A stretch of 64,000 bases of DNA, from contig JBHGNT010000010.1 of the NCBI GenBank assembly GCA_043228905.1, positions 9,796,001 to 9,860,000 on the forward strand, in the 5' to 3' direction. Under the pieces are notes generated by a model that saw nothing but the letters and a program-made list of their open reading frames with translations, had not been told where the DNA came from and did no database searches. The position numbers were made by a program, and so were the translations under genes. Source of the DNA: Azolla caroliniana (lineage: Eukaryota; Polypodiophyta). This document shows positions 8,801 to 19,802 of the stretch, piece by piece (positions within the stretch are counted from its first letter, which is position 1; each line of letters starts with the position of its first letter).

Positions 8801-10530
8801 TTCAATCGGAGATGAACGAGTCGGCGGTATGCCGACTGAAGAAGTCGCTTTACGGCTTGAAGCAAGCCCCCCGAGCTTGGAACGCGAAGATCACGCACCG
8901 GTTGCGTAAGCTGGGGTTTGTTGTCTCTAAGTCGGACTCTTCGTTGTTCATCCGGCAAAGCTCTGACAGTCCGGTATGTATACTCTTGTATGTGGATGAT
9001 TTAGTCATCACCGAGCCGGGTCTTCCAGAAATCAACCGCGTCAAGTCCCAGTTATCGAACGTATTCGAAATGAAGGACCTGGGGGACCTCCATTATTTTC
9101 TTGGGATCGAAGTGATCCGGACCCCCGATGTCATATTGCTCTCACAACAACATTACGTGTTGAATATGCTGTATAAGTTCGGCATGTCGGATTGCCGACC
9201 TGTCTCCACACCCCTGGATCGGAACTAGAAGCTCCGTCCCAACTCCGGTCCGGCCTGCAATGAGAAACGGTTCCGACAGGTTGTCGGAAGCCTGATCTAC
9301 TTCACCATCACCCGACCCGACATCAGCTATCCGGTCAGCATGGTAAGTCAGTTCATGCAGAAGCCGACCGTGGAGCACCTTCAGTGCGCGCAAAGAATAT
9401 TACAGTATGTCAGCGGCACTAAGGACCGGGGACTGCTATACCGGCGAGGTATACGAAGAGCTTGTCGGTTACACAGATGCTGATTGGGCCAGCGATGCGT
9501 CAGATCGCCGCTCCATTCCGGATACATGTTCTCCATAGGTAGCGCGGCCGTTGCGTGGAGCAGCAAGAAGCAGCCCACAGTGGCTTTGTCAAGCACTGAG
9601 GCTAAGTACCGGGCCGCTACCGTTGCCACTTGTGAAGCCATCTAGCTTCGGCGACTGCTGCGAGACTTGCGGATCGAGGTACCGACCCCGATCCCCATTT
9701 ACTACGATAATATGAGCAGCCTGCAGCTCGCCAGGAACCCCGTGTTCCATGCTCGCACAAAGCACATCGAGGTGCACTACCACTTCGTGCGTGAGCGGGT
9801 CCTGAGCGGTGAAGTTGACCTACGGTATGTTCATACGGATCGGCAAGTTGCCGACATCTTCACCAAGCTGCTCGGATCGGACAAGTTGCAGCACTTTACC
9901 GACATGCTTGGTGTTCAGCATCTCAACGTGCCGCACTTGAGGGGGAGAAGCAAGGACAAAGTCTCTACCGAAATGGGCAAAGGCCAACAAACTGTTGAAC
10001 CCGTCGGTAAGAGGAGAGCCAGAAGAAGAGGAGACAAGAAAATGAAGGAAGCCGAGTCGACGAAAGAAGTCGACACATCCGAACAGGTCAGAGTAAGCGG
10101 CTGTGAAGAAGAGTTGTGCACTCAGGAAGAGAAGTGCATGCTGTGCGGAGGTCATCACGACGGTACTGACCATGATGCGGAGTCGAATGAAGAATTCGAT
10201 TTCGGTTCACTGGCTGAAGAAGCCGAGGGAAGCATGGAGAAGGCCAAGACTCGGAAGTGGTCCGATGTGGTGAGAGGCCTGAAGCCGAAAGTCGAATCGG
10301 AGTGTACCGATTCAGACAAGAGCTGGAACGAGTCGGAGACAGCTGACTCGGATCAACAGATGGATCCGGATGAGTCGGATCGACTGAAGACCAAGAGGAC
10401 ACGGACACAGCGGAAGTCGATGCCATCGTGGGAGAACCGACGGATCGGCAAGCGCCGGAATCACAACAACGTGAGTGCTGAGATGGGCCTATTGAGCAGA
10501 CATTCCGACCGAGAGGGTCGAGGCGCGTAG
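5830..10530 (+). pseudogene. copia-A1 gag-pol polyprotein with C-terminal extension, broken
   Basis: Order: Gag; CCHC knuckle (CWYCGKKGHRESEC); protease (VDSGASNHM); integrase with HHCC finger, HSDVWG, RSDGGKEY and GVAERKN, so D-D-E is complete; RT with YVDD; RNase H ending in ADIFTK. In-frame TAG codons lie at 7636, 9226 and 9643. Small deletions near 9453 (2 bp) and 9518 (1 bp) shift the frame and then restore it. Instead of stopping after RNase H, the frame continues through a CTTGAGGGGGAG tract for about 190 more residues, rich in Lys, Asp and Glu, with a CMLCGGHH cysteine/histidine cluster and a WSDVVRGLK motif. Copia-A2 keeps parts of this extension. Confidence 0.85.
9936..9947 (+). other. 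Internal polypurine tract (PPT1) of copia-A1
   Basis: CTTGAGGGGGAG lies at the end of the RNase H domain. It is identical in all 12 bases to the LTR-adjacent tract at 10663-10674. The same duplication exists in copia-A2 (52382-52393 and 53508-53519). It may prime plus-strand synthesis a second time or mark the old LTR boundary. Confidence 0.5.
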
Positions 10531-10662
10531 AACCAAAGGGGTTGCGGCAAACGGGACCGGACCGGACGAGGAGCGCGAGCAAGGCGGAGTGACGCCAGGA
10601 GGAGTCGGTTGAAAGAACCGACTGCCACAGAGGTCGACACTACGACCCCACCTCAGGTTGAG

Positions 10663-10674
10663 CTTGAGGGGGAG
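10663..10674 (+). other. 3' polypurine tract (PPT2) of copia-A1
   Basis: CTTGAGGGGGAG lies directly upstream of the 3' LTR start (TGTTGAGCGG), the expected place for the plus-strand primer. Confidence 0.75.
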
Positions 10675-10978
10675 TGTTGAGCGGCAAGCTCAACCGGAGC
10701 CGGTAAGCGAGACGGAACGGGTGAAACGGATCAGTATGACGGTGAGCAACCGAACCGGCAAGCAGTGGAGGCCGGGTGCAATTCGTAACCGGCAGTCCAA
10801 TCGGAAGCCTAGAATAGGATAGACTACTAGGTAGCTATAGTCTCGTAGTAAGTGTCAGATGCTCGTGTGAGCATTGAAGTGCATGGTACTTCTGTCAGTC
10901 CCAAGAGGACTTGTATAAATAGTGCTACTTAGCACAGTGTGTGTACAGAGTCTTGATATAATTTTGAAATTACGTTCT

Positions 10979-11017
<39 letters not shown>

Positions 11018-11280
11018 TGTTCTCTGTTTTACGCTTCCGCAAACACTCACGTTTACAGTACTTCTATCAGTCCTTTAAGTACTTGTATCAAAGTGCTCGT
11101 TGAGCACATTGTATGTATAGAGTGATATTTTGAAATTGAGTTTATGATGTTCTGCTCTCTCTCTATCTCTCTTGTGTACTCTTTGTGTGGTTTGAAGCTT
11201 CCATTAAACCTATTTATATTTTTTGTTAACATCCAGTGAAGTCGGTTGGGTCTTCAAACTTCCACACATAATTCTTTTCA
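10675..11280 (+). repeat. copia-A1 3' LTR (about 606 bp) with internal duplication
   Basis: It starts TGTTGAGCGGCAAGCTCAAC, a small hairpin shared with the other LTRs of the group, and ends CTTTTCA. It is longer than the copia-A2 LTR (444 bp) and the solo LTR (417 bp). The promoter-proximal block, from the TATA-like TATAAATAG to the CT run and the GCTTCC motif, occurs twice (about 10890-11040 and 11060-11200). A CT microsatellite lies at about 10981-11012. Confidence 0.75.
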
Positions 11281-12184
11281 GTGAAGATATTGGGTGATCT
11301 TCGAATGTCAAGCATGTTGTCGTAAAGTAGGGAAGCTTCACATTAAAAGTCTACAATAAGATAAATACATACCTAAAATAAAAAGAATCTTGATAGTGTT
11401 TTATACATAAGGATCATATGAACAAAAGCACTATGATAATATTATACAATATATGTAGAAGCAAAAAAAGAGAAAAATATTGTATTACATGGGCAAGAGA
11501 GGACTTGAACCGACAACCTCCACCTTATAAGAATCTTGTTTTATTTGACCTAGCATTATTTAGTCTAACCCATGTAATGTACTACATGTGCACCATATAG
11601 CCCACATGCAAGAGCCTCTCTACATGTGCGCCACATGGCTCACATGTAAAACTATCCATTTCCAATAAAAGGAGAAGGGAGTATAGTCACAAGGGGATAT
11701 CAGGATATCAAGGAATCGAAATGGAAGAACTATATTGTATGAGATATCAATCAAATCAAATAGAATTATATTGTAAGAGACATCACAATAGAGAAAGAGG
11801 GAAATAAGGTCAACATACAAGAGAAGCTCTAACTTGGCGGTTGTGGTGCTCAACTCTCAACAAAAGGGAAGAGGTCTGAGTCCTGCTCTCATCGAAAGAT
11901 AGAAGAGAAGATTATGGTCTACTATCAAGAAAGAAAATAGTTGTCACCTTGAGAGACAAAGTACAAAGGTTCAACGACGCTTGCAACCATTTGTAACTCT
12001 TTCATCAAATAATTATAAATTTCTTATATTCCTTCAAAATCTTATCTTGTCATATCTTGTTGATCTCTATCCTCTCCATCTCTACTCTTTCGTCTCTTCC
12101 GTCCATAATCCCAGTGATTCCTTCCTCACTTTCACGTTATCTTCGGTGTACGCAACGCTACGCTTCTGGGCGAGCCACGCCACG
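11281..12184. other. Unassigned stretch, LTR-like in places
   Basis: No coding frame recognised. At about 11490-11575 the minus strand has a B-box-like GTTCAAGTC, and wording related to the tRNA-like part of the gypsy-I LTR. Direct repeats of ACATGTGC/CACATG words lie at 11580-11650. It may be a degraded LTR, but I cannot place its ends. It abuts the broken 3' end of copia-B at about 12185. Confidence 0.35.
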
Positions 12185-14737
12185 ACAATGGGGTGCTTGC
12201 TTGAGTCCATATAGTGGCTTCTTGAGTCGGTAGACTGCTTTCAGGTGTTTGCTCAATTCGAAACTGGGTGGTTGAACCATAAAGACCTCTTCTAATTCGT
12301 CTTGTAGGAATGCATTCTTTACGTCCATCTGGTGGAGGTGCCACCCTTTTGCCGATGCGAGAGCAATGAGTATCCGAACAGTCATCATCTTTGCCACAAG
12401 GGCAAAGGTCCCCTCGTAATCAACTTCATGTGTTTGAGCATAGCCCTTCGTCACGAGTCTAGCCTTGAAGCGATTTACCGAGCCGTTAGCATTATATTTT
12501 ACTTTATATATCGCTTTCTTATGTGGAGAATGGGGGACAAGATCCCATGTCTCGTTTTTGCATAGAGCTTGCATTCCGTCATTCATGGCTTCAATCCATC
12601 GTGGATCCTTGGCTGCCTTGGAAAAGGTTTCTTGTTCTCAAACTGTCACCACCTTCATCATAAAGGCATAATGATATGCCATATACTCATTGTAGCTGAA
12701 TCGGCTAACCGGGTTTTTTTCTCGGGTGGAGCGACGGAGCTTCTCGTTTGCAAAGACTAAGGCTTTCTTTGCTCCATTCGTCTAGATGATTGGAATGTCA
12801 AGGCCTTCGAACTCACTATCAAGGGAGTGAGTTGACTCGTTGTCAATCGGATCTTCGTATTCTGGCATTTTGGCCTTCCCTTTGTCGAGCTTCAGTCTCG
12901 GCCAAGATGTGCTTTGATCACGCGGGGGGTCTTGTAATCCACTCAGCCTTGTCGTAATCGGACTTTCTTCGAACATGTGCCTCAATCGTACTTTCTCTCG
13001 ATCGGCCGAATCCGAATTGACTGCAATCGGAATCGACGTCGTCTCTAGTTCGTACCATGATGCGGATTCGTTGAAAACGATGTCTCGACTCACCCGAACT
13101 TTTCGGGTGGATGGATTGTAACATTTGTACCCCATTTGTCCGAGTGAGTACCCTACGAGGATACATTTCTCCGACTTCGGGTCGAGCTTTTGTCGCTTCT
13201 CGTCGGGAATATGCACATAGGCAATCGAGCCGAATATTCGGATATAAAAATAGACACTTTTCATGACGGGTTACGTCGTGTACCCCAGAGGTTGTACATT
13301 TGATCATGAGATAGACGGTTGCGTTAGCCGCTTCTGCCCAGTACGATTTCGGCAAGTTCTTCTCGTTCATCATGGCCCTTGCCACCTCTATTATGAGTTG
13401 ATTCTTTCTTTCATTCGGCTTCTCCATTTTGTTGAGGTATGTGTCGACACAAGAATTCTCGACGCATTCCTTCCTTTCGGAGTTATGCTATAAACTCATC
13501 TGACAAATACTCCTTACCTCCATCCGATCGAAGGCATCGGATGTGCCGACTTGTGGCTTTTTCGACTTCATTTTTAAACCTTTGGAACTGTTCGAATAGT
13601 TCACTCTTCTGACGCATAGGATAGATCCAAGTGTGCCTTGAGAAGTCGTCGACGAAAGTGACATAGTTTCGGCAACCACCGAATGTTGTCGTTTGGGTTG
13701 GTCCCCACACATCTGAATGTGCTACATCTAGCATCCCTTTGCTCACATTCCTCTCTTTCGGGAATGGTTGTCCATGTTGTTTGCTGAATTGGCAGGCTTC
13801 ACATACACCAACTATCTCCTTTTGGGTAAATGTTGGGAGTCCGTTTACAACTCCTTTCGACTGCATGCCTTTGAGCTTCTGGAGGTTGATGTGGCCAATT
13901 TGTTTGTGCCACAGTTTCAAGTCAGTTTCGACTTTGAGACCTTTTGCGAACATGGATGACTTCACCTCGTTCAATTTGAGGATGTACATTCGACCTTCTC
14001 TTCGACCGTGAGCTACAAGTCGGCCTTCCTTCTCAATAAAGCACCTGTCATTATCGAATCGTACTTGCATGCCTTGTTCAACAAGTTGGCCAACCGGCAC
14101 TAGGTTTTTCGTGATGGTTGGGACATGCAACATGTTCTTGAGGTAGATTTGTTTTCCGTCATTTCCAAATGGGACATTTCCGATATGTCGAATCGAGTGA
14201 GTTGTGTCATCTCCGGTTTCAACATAGTGATGTCGATCGGGCTTTCTCAACTCTCGGAACCAATCTTCGTGAGACATCATGTGATTGGACGCTCCAGAGT
14301 CTACAAACCATACATCTTCTGGGGAAGAGGTGCTAGCCGGACCGGGTACTAACATCAAATGTACTTTATCCCTCATTACAAACATCCCGCCATGATCTTC
14401 ATAATCGGAATTCGTGGCATAGTTCATGAGTTGTCGGCTAGTCGAAGCCGACTCTCGTTTCTTCTTTCGGGATTCCTCTTTGTAGAAACCGAGTTTTCCA
14501 CAGTACCCACATTCAATCGGGTTGTGGCAATGGCTCAATCTGGCAGGATGGCTCCCCCTTCTGCCAAACTCCCTAGACTTGTTCCCATTGTCTTGCCATT
14601 GGCGGGGGTTGCGTTCTCGGGTCAGTTGAACCTGTCGCCCTCGGCTGAATCGACCTCTATTTCCTCGACCGAATCCTCTTCTATCATCCAATTGGGAGTA
14701 GAGCATCTGACCATCTGGTGCATGGCTCCTTTGTCGG
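12185..14737 (-). pseudogene. copia-B gag end, protease, integrase, RT start
   Basis: From high to low coordinates: an Arg/Gly-rich Gag linker; a knuckle in which one Cys/His position is lost (CGYCGKLGFYKEES); protease VDSGASNHMMS; HHCC finger ending CEACQ; core with HSDVWG and RSDGGKEY, after which frameshifts break the frame near 13480 and 13300; the integrase tail; and the first RT blocks (KVKYNANGSVNRFKARL, HQMDVKNAFLQ) ending at about 12185. The frame is cut into at least four pieces. Closest in window: copia-D and copia-A1. Confidence 0.85.
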
Positions 14738-15219
14738 TGTCATGGACAGTCACACCAAGCGCGGACTCAGACAAAGAATGGATGATGGGGCTATGAACTA
14801 GACGTGACGAGGCTAGAAACTCAAGAAGTGGGGGAACGATGATCTGAGGAACTTAAAACACTAGGAATGGCACAAGAGAATGAAGACAAAGATGAAGATG
14901 AACGAGACAAGATGGGGCGAAACAAGAATACTATATTGATGTTTCAATGACTAGTGTTGAATCCCTTGAAAGGGACCAAAGAGGTTACAAGTATTTATAT
15001 TGTGAGTCGAAGTACATGCATTAGAATATTCGAGAGAATATTCTAGAACCTTCTAGTTCTAGAACTTTCTAAAAACTCCTGGAACTTGAAATACATAATC
15101 TACTAAGATATACATACCATGACCATATATTTGGACGTGTTGGTTAGAACACAACACTTGATTATATATAAGAGGTCAAGAGTTCAAATCTTGACATGAT
15201 TGTTGTCATGTTTGTGACA
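14738..15219 (-). repeat. LTR-T 3' LTR (482 bp)
   Basis: Ends TGTCA/TGACA. On the minus strand it carries, in order, an antisense tRNA-like module (about 15140-15200), a cluster of heat-shock half sites, a TATA box (TATAAATAC, 14991-14999) and a pyrimidine-rich leader. The same order is seen in the copies near 24550-24817, 52880-53367 and 57090-57533. Confidence 0.8.
15023..15070 (-). promoter_or_regulatory. Heat-shock element array in LTR-T U3
   Basis: GAA and TTC triplets alternate at about 5-bp intervals: seven in a row plus two more after a slightly longer gap. The pattern matches the HSF binding consensus nGAAnnTTCnnGAAn. It ends about 23 bp upstream of the TATA box in LTR orientation. 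Equivalent arrays lie at 24637-24670 and 57326-57398, and a looser one at 53033-53117. HSF control is an inference from motif order, spacing and conservation. Confidence 0.6.
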
Positions 15220-15299
15220 TTATCCTCCCCTTTACGACCACCTTTCCGAAAGCATGGTGTAGGGTTGAGTTGAAAGAGAAAACCAAAGTACGTGGAGGA

Positions 15300-15897
15300 G
15301 TGAGTGACCATGAGTAGTCCTCACCAGAAATAGGAGCACGGGTGAACGTGAGCGACCATGTATGGTCCTCACCAGAGACTGGAACACCAAGGGGGTGAGC
15401 GACCATGTACAGTTCTCACAGGATACAAGAACACCAACATGAGCTTGAGCAACCACGTTGGTCCTCACCAGAGACTGGAACACCAACGTGAGTGTGAGCG
15501 ACCATGTGCAGTCCTCACCGGAGACTGGAACACCAACGTGAGTGTGAGCGACCATGTGCAGTCCTCACCGGAGACTGGAACACCAATGGACATGAGCGAC
15601 CATGTGCAGTCCTCACCGGGAACTGGAACACCAACGGGCGTGAGGACCATGTATGGTCCTCATCGGAGACACGAACACCAACGGGTGTGAGAGACCCTGT
15701 ATGGTCCTCACCGAAGACACGAACACCAACGGAAATGAGCGACCATGTGTGGTCCTTGCCAGGAACTGGAACACCAACGAGCATGAGTGGCCATGTGCGG
15801 TCCTCACCGAAGACACGAACACCAACAAACGTGAGCGACCATATGTCGTCTCACCAGGAACGCGAACACCAACGGGCGTGAGAGACCATGTACGGTC
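15300..15897. repeat. Minisatellite, 47-50 bp unit, about 12 copies
   Basis: Units read roughly GAACACCAACG, variable bases, GTGAGCGACCATGTG, then GTCCTCACCGGAGAC; two adjacent units from 15481 are exactly 50 bp apart. About 2.5 more units lie at 23275-23400. The two blocks probably formed one array, split by later insertions. The unit length is not a multiple of three, so frames through it are incidental. Confidence 0.8.
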
Positions 15898-16771
15898 TGA
15901 AGAGAACAGCGCGGAATATTGCTCGGCCACAACCGAGTCTTGAATCACTTCAATAAGAATGAAACACAGAAATGGGAAATAGAGAGTGAACGCACGTACA
16001 CACACGATTCGATAGAAAGTACACAAGATGTTTGCGTGGAAAACCCTAAATGGGAAAAACTACGGGAGCCCACAAACTCCGATCTATCACTATATAAGAA
16101 ATGTAAAATCAGAGTCTCGGAGGCAACGACCTCGAGCTCTGTATCTTTGCCAACTGGCGGTTACAACAGAGTATCACTCTATATCTCCTCTCTCCTGCTC
16201 TCTCTCAGTACAACATTTATGCACATACAACAATATGACAAAAACAACCTTACAAAGTGATTGCCCTAAGTCATAATTTATACTTATATAAACTTAGGGC
16301 TATTTACAAATATAGGCTCGATAGGCTTACTCAAAACATATTTACAAATATTTCTTCTCTTCGGTTCTCATCAGGTACATCTGATCCAGTTTCTGGATCT
16401 CTTCCGGTTCTCACCGGGTCCATCCGATCCAGTTTCCGGATCTCTTCCGGTTCTCACTAGGTCCTCTTCATCCATAATCGGATCCCATCAAGAGGGACCT
16501 ATTTCCTAACAATCTCCCCTTTCACTCCGGCATGGGATGTCTCGCCAGCCCGATCCGCTTTCAGCACACGTTCAGCTTGTCGATTGTCAACACCTTGGTC
16601 AGCATATCCGACTCGTTCTCCTCCATGTGGATCTTCGTCAACATGAACTCTTGATCGTCTACTCTATCCTGGATCCAGTTTTTACTCCTTGGGACAGTAC
16701 TAGCCCTAACACAGGGTGTCCCTCTAGGACACTTCACCAAAGGGTGGTGCAAGTGGGGTAGGCGTAGACTG
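15898..16771 (-). pseudogene. copia-F tail: RNase H end plus 3' LTR
   Basis: Minus-strand frame at about 16560-16771 ends in ESDMLTKVLTIDKLNVC, the usual C-terminus of copia RNase H. It is followed by AAAGGGGAGAT (polypurine tract) and an LTR starting TGTTAGGAAATAGGTCCC at 16511. The LTR runs to about 15898, where the minisatellite resumes. Copia-E (55291-55985) has the same LTR start. The rest of the element is missing upstream of 16771. Confidence 0.65.
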
Positions 16772-17134
16772 TGATACAACGTATTCCTAACCGGCTATTA
16801 GCCGGCGTGGTTAATGACCTCAATACACGCATAAGATAGATTCTATTAAGCACAGAACTGTAATTAACTAAAGCTTCAAAGATTATACAAGATATAGAAC
16901 AACAACACTTTCATTAATAAACCGCTAATTGATTACAATCTAACCGAGTCCTTTTATAGGTCACCAGCTCTGGTTACGAACCGATGCCAACCGGCAACCG
17001 GCTACGAACCGGTCCGGATCCGGATCGGCATACCAAATCTAGGTCCGTCCATTTGCTTCTCAAAATATAATAATTATAAATATCCCTTTCCCATTCTAGA
17101 CTTTATCCGGCTTGTAAGTCTTTGCCGGTCAACA
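16772..17134 (-). repeat. LTR-like element, about 363 bp
   Basis: On the minus strand it starts TGTTGACCGGCAAAG and ends GTATCACA, with a TATA box (CTATAAAAGG) midway and several CCGGTT words. It separates the copia-F tail from the coiled-coil gag frame. No target duplication was found. It may be the 3' LTR of the gag element upstream, but no clear polypurine tract precedes it. Confidence 0.45.
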
Positions 17135-18760
17135 CATGGCATGCCCGTGGGACAGTACCAGGTACGTCGAATCCCACGGTTCGCCCTTCAACCTTCCTCC
17201 AAAATGTCCAGAATGCTCTGGTCCATGCGTTCTAAAGGCTCATCGGGGAGTTGCTCCGTTGTCGTCTCCTGCTGCTACTCCGGCTCCTCTGGTCTCGAGA
17301 CTTCCGGTTCTGGTTCTATCAGTTTGGCCTCCTCCTGCTGATGGGTACCGGTGTGCAGGTTATCCTCCTTTGGCTGCTCCTCTAGAGTTTCGTTCGGCTG
17401 GCTTCCCTCGGTTCCGGCTTCCTTCCGCGCCTGCTCCGAAGACTGCTCTTCGTCACTGATATTGATCGCCACAGTTCTTCTAGCTACCTCTTGTCGTCGC
17501 CGTTCTCGTTCATACCGTTCGAACAGGAGTTGTGTATCCAGCTGGTTGTCATCTAGCTGTTCCACCAATCACCTCACCACTGCCAATTGGTCCCCAGGTA
17601 ACGATAGGAAGTCATCCGAAAATTCCTCCCTTATGGCTACAATGTTCTCTTCATCCAGTTTATAGAAATTGTCGTCATCCTTCCTCCGGTTCTCCGCATC
17701 TGCTCTCAGCAATTGTAACTCCGCTGCCTGCTTAGCCCATTGAGACCACCATTGAACCGAACTTTCTTCCACCAGTCTCTTCGTCTAGTCTCTCCATGTC
17801 CGCACCAGATCACGGATTCACCCCAGCCCCATCTTCGACTTATTCTCCGTGGCTTGTTTTTCGTCTTTCAACTATTTGATAAGGCTCGCAATTGCCACTA
17901 CTTGGCTTCAGTAGTGCATGAGCTATGTCTGATAGGTCGTCTGAACTTTGTTCAAAGCCAATGTAGCGCGTTCCGTTGCCTCAGAATGTTGCCGGGTCAG
18001 CTCCACCCGTTCTTTCGTCGCTTCTGCCCATCTTTTCGCTACTTCAGCCCCCTTCGACTGTTCCTCCACCAAGGTCGGTGCTGTCCGATTAACCTCATCT
18101 CGAAGTTCCTGTAACTTCTCCTACTGCCGGTCACTTTCCATGATCAATTTCTTGTGTTCCGCATCCAAATGTTTGTGATCCCGGTGCAGCCAATCAAAGT
18201 CGTCCGTTTTTTGTTTCAGCCTTTGATTGATCAGATGGCAAGCACGGTCCTCCTGGTCTTTTTGTTGTCAGAGCTCTTCTTTGAATCGCTCGATCTCTAC
18301 TTCCGCCGAGCGCCGGAGTTTGTCCTTTTCCTGTAGGAGTTTTTCTTTTTCTTCCTTTAGTCGGTCATATGCTTGATGACCTTTTCGCAGGCTTTCTTCT
18401 GCTCGCCGGAGGCTTTCAACTAATTTCTTTTGTTCTTCCTCCGCTGCCTTCTTCCCTTCATGTTCTCTAGGCCTTAAGGCCTCTTGGGCTTCCAATTCTT
18501 CTTTCCTTTTGCCCTAGTAGTGACTTGTTGTATATTCGCGACCTCTGCTACCACCATATTGACTATCAGTCGTTTTTCATTACTTTTCACTAGGCATTGG
18601 TTGTTGTAATGACCTTCTTGCCGGCAATAATAACAATACGCTTTCCGGGTATTGCTGGATTCTGCTTTTGGCCCGATACTTGGTTGAAATCCTGTTGTCG
18701 GCCATTTAGGCTCTTCCGTTCATCTTTGTTCTAGCTGGGTGCCACTCAGCCCTCTCTGGC
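17135..18760 (-). pseudogene. Gag-like protein: zinc knuckle followed by long coiled coil
   Basis: From 18760 downward: a CCHC knuckle (CYYCRQEGHYNNQC, near 18600-18650), a VTTRAKGK motif that I associate with plant gypsy Gag, then some 450 residues rich in Glu, Lys, Arg and Gln with heptad-like character (for example 18268-18495 and 17569-17772) and an acidic Pro/Glu-rich end. Several stops break it. No protease, RT or integrase follows; the frame ends beside an LTR-like element. Either a non-autonomous gag-only element or a deletion product. Medium confidence that it is Gag, low on family. Confidence 0.5.
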
Positions 18761-18859
18761 TCTCGTGGGTATTCCTTTGCCGATTCCCGACGCTCCTCCT
18801 TTCGGTTGTTTCGTTTCTTATTAAAACGTTGGTGGTTATTGTATCCTTATCGGCAGCAA

Positions 18860-19040
18860 TCTTCATAATCCGGAAACCGGTCTGTAAGCAAATCCGGAAA
18901 CCGGCCGGTAAGCAAAACCGGAATCCAAAAACCGGTCGGTAAGCAAAACTGGAAACCGGCCGATAAGCAAAACCGCAACCGGAACCGGCAAGCAAACCGC
19001 AACCGGAACCAGTCGGCAAGCAAAATGGAACCGGCCGGCG
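18860..19040. repeat. Short tandem repeat, AACCGGNNGGTAAGCAAA type
   Basis: About eight degenerate units of roughly 20 bp built from AACCGG and GGTAAGCAAA words. No coding meaning seen. Confidence 0.6.
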
Positions 19041-19802
19041 AGGGATTCGGCGATCGGGCGGAACCGGCTACTGGACGAGGTTGGACGCGGACGGACGGAA
19101 GATTGGATCATGCAACAAACTAAAGTAAAGTGAAGAGAAATAAAGTAAAGGCCATGTGGACGCAAGCAACTAAAGTTGGAGTGCATGCAAAAAATAAAGG
19201 TCATGTGGACGGTCGCATGCAAGTAAAAGAAAAAGTCATGCAACTAAAAATAGATGCAACTAAAAGAAAAAGCTAAGCAACTAAAAGTAGAGGCCATGCA
19301 ACAAAAAGTGGACATACAGATGATCAAGGGAGAACTCCATATAAAATTCCATTTTTTTTCCTACACTCATACTCTCTCTCCATTATTATTTTTCTTTTCC
19401 TTCTTAGCTCCCTTATCTTAGAGAAGCCATAACTCTCATAAACCCAAAAATTCCCTACGGAAGACACAACACTCAAACCCTAATCTTCCCTACGGAAGCG
19501 ATAACACTCAAAAACGCTAATCTTCCCTACGGAAGCCATAATACTCATATAACCATAATCTCTTATCAAAGCCAAGAACCCTAAATCTCTATGGAATCCA
19601 TATCTTAGTTTCTTCTAATCTATTATTCTAGTAATCTCCTTAAGATAAAACTTTTGTAATCTCAATCTTGAGATGGATTGTAATCTTTCTTTCCCTTTAT
19701 TAATGAAATTTGTCAATCTTTCTCAGTTTGTATTAATTGTTTAATATAATGATACGAATCTGATATCTTCCGATCGGAGGCCCCGGGGTCCTGCCTCAAA
19801 GT
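19041..19802 (+). other. LTR-like, AT-rich stretch
   Basis: CATGCAACTAAA words recur at 19100-19310, a TATA-like CCATATAAAATTCC lies near 19340, then a direct repeat with CTTCCCTACGGAAG palindromes (about 19458, 19486, 19520), and finally ATTAATGAAATTTGTCAATC. This is typical of a plus-strand LTR, and its CAACTAAA wording recalls the gypsy-I LTR. The ends are not clear. It abuts the broken pol of gypsy-II at about 19803. Confidence 0.4.

Larger units (their letters stand above)
5803..11280 (+). mobile_element. copia-A1: Ty1/copia element, 5' end lost to gypsy-I
   Basis: It begins mid-gag right after the gypsy-I LTR and runs through protease, integrase, RT and RNase H to a long C-terminal extension, a polypurine tract and a 3' LTR. 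Copia-A2 (50576-53963), copia-D (39372-43512) and the solo LTR at 46123-46539 belong to the same or a sister family. Nonsense codons and two small frameshifts show this copy is inactive. Confidence 0.93.

Noticed and set aside
7636-9645. Three in-frame TAG codons in copia-A1 pol (and one in LINE-A ORF1) as possible stop-codon recoding
   Set aside because: Relatives have sense codons there, the same copy also has frameshifts, and TGA or TAA stops break other elements. Ordinary decay explains it.
15300-15897. Plus- and minus-strand frames of 60-137 codons through the minisatellite as a repetitive protein gene
   Set aside because: The unit is not a multiple of three, so frames change at each copy; long frames arise from low stop content in the unit.
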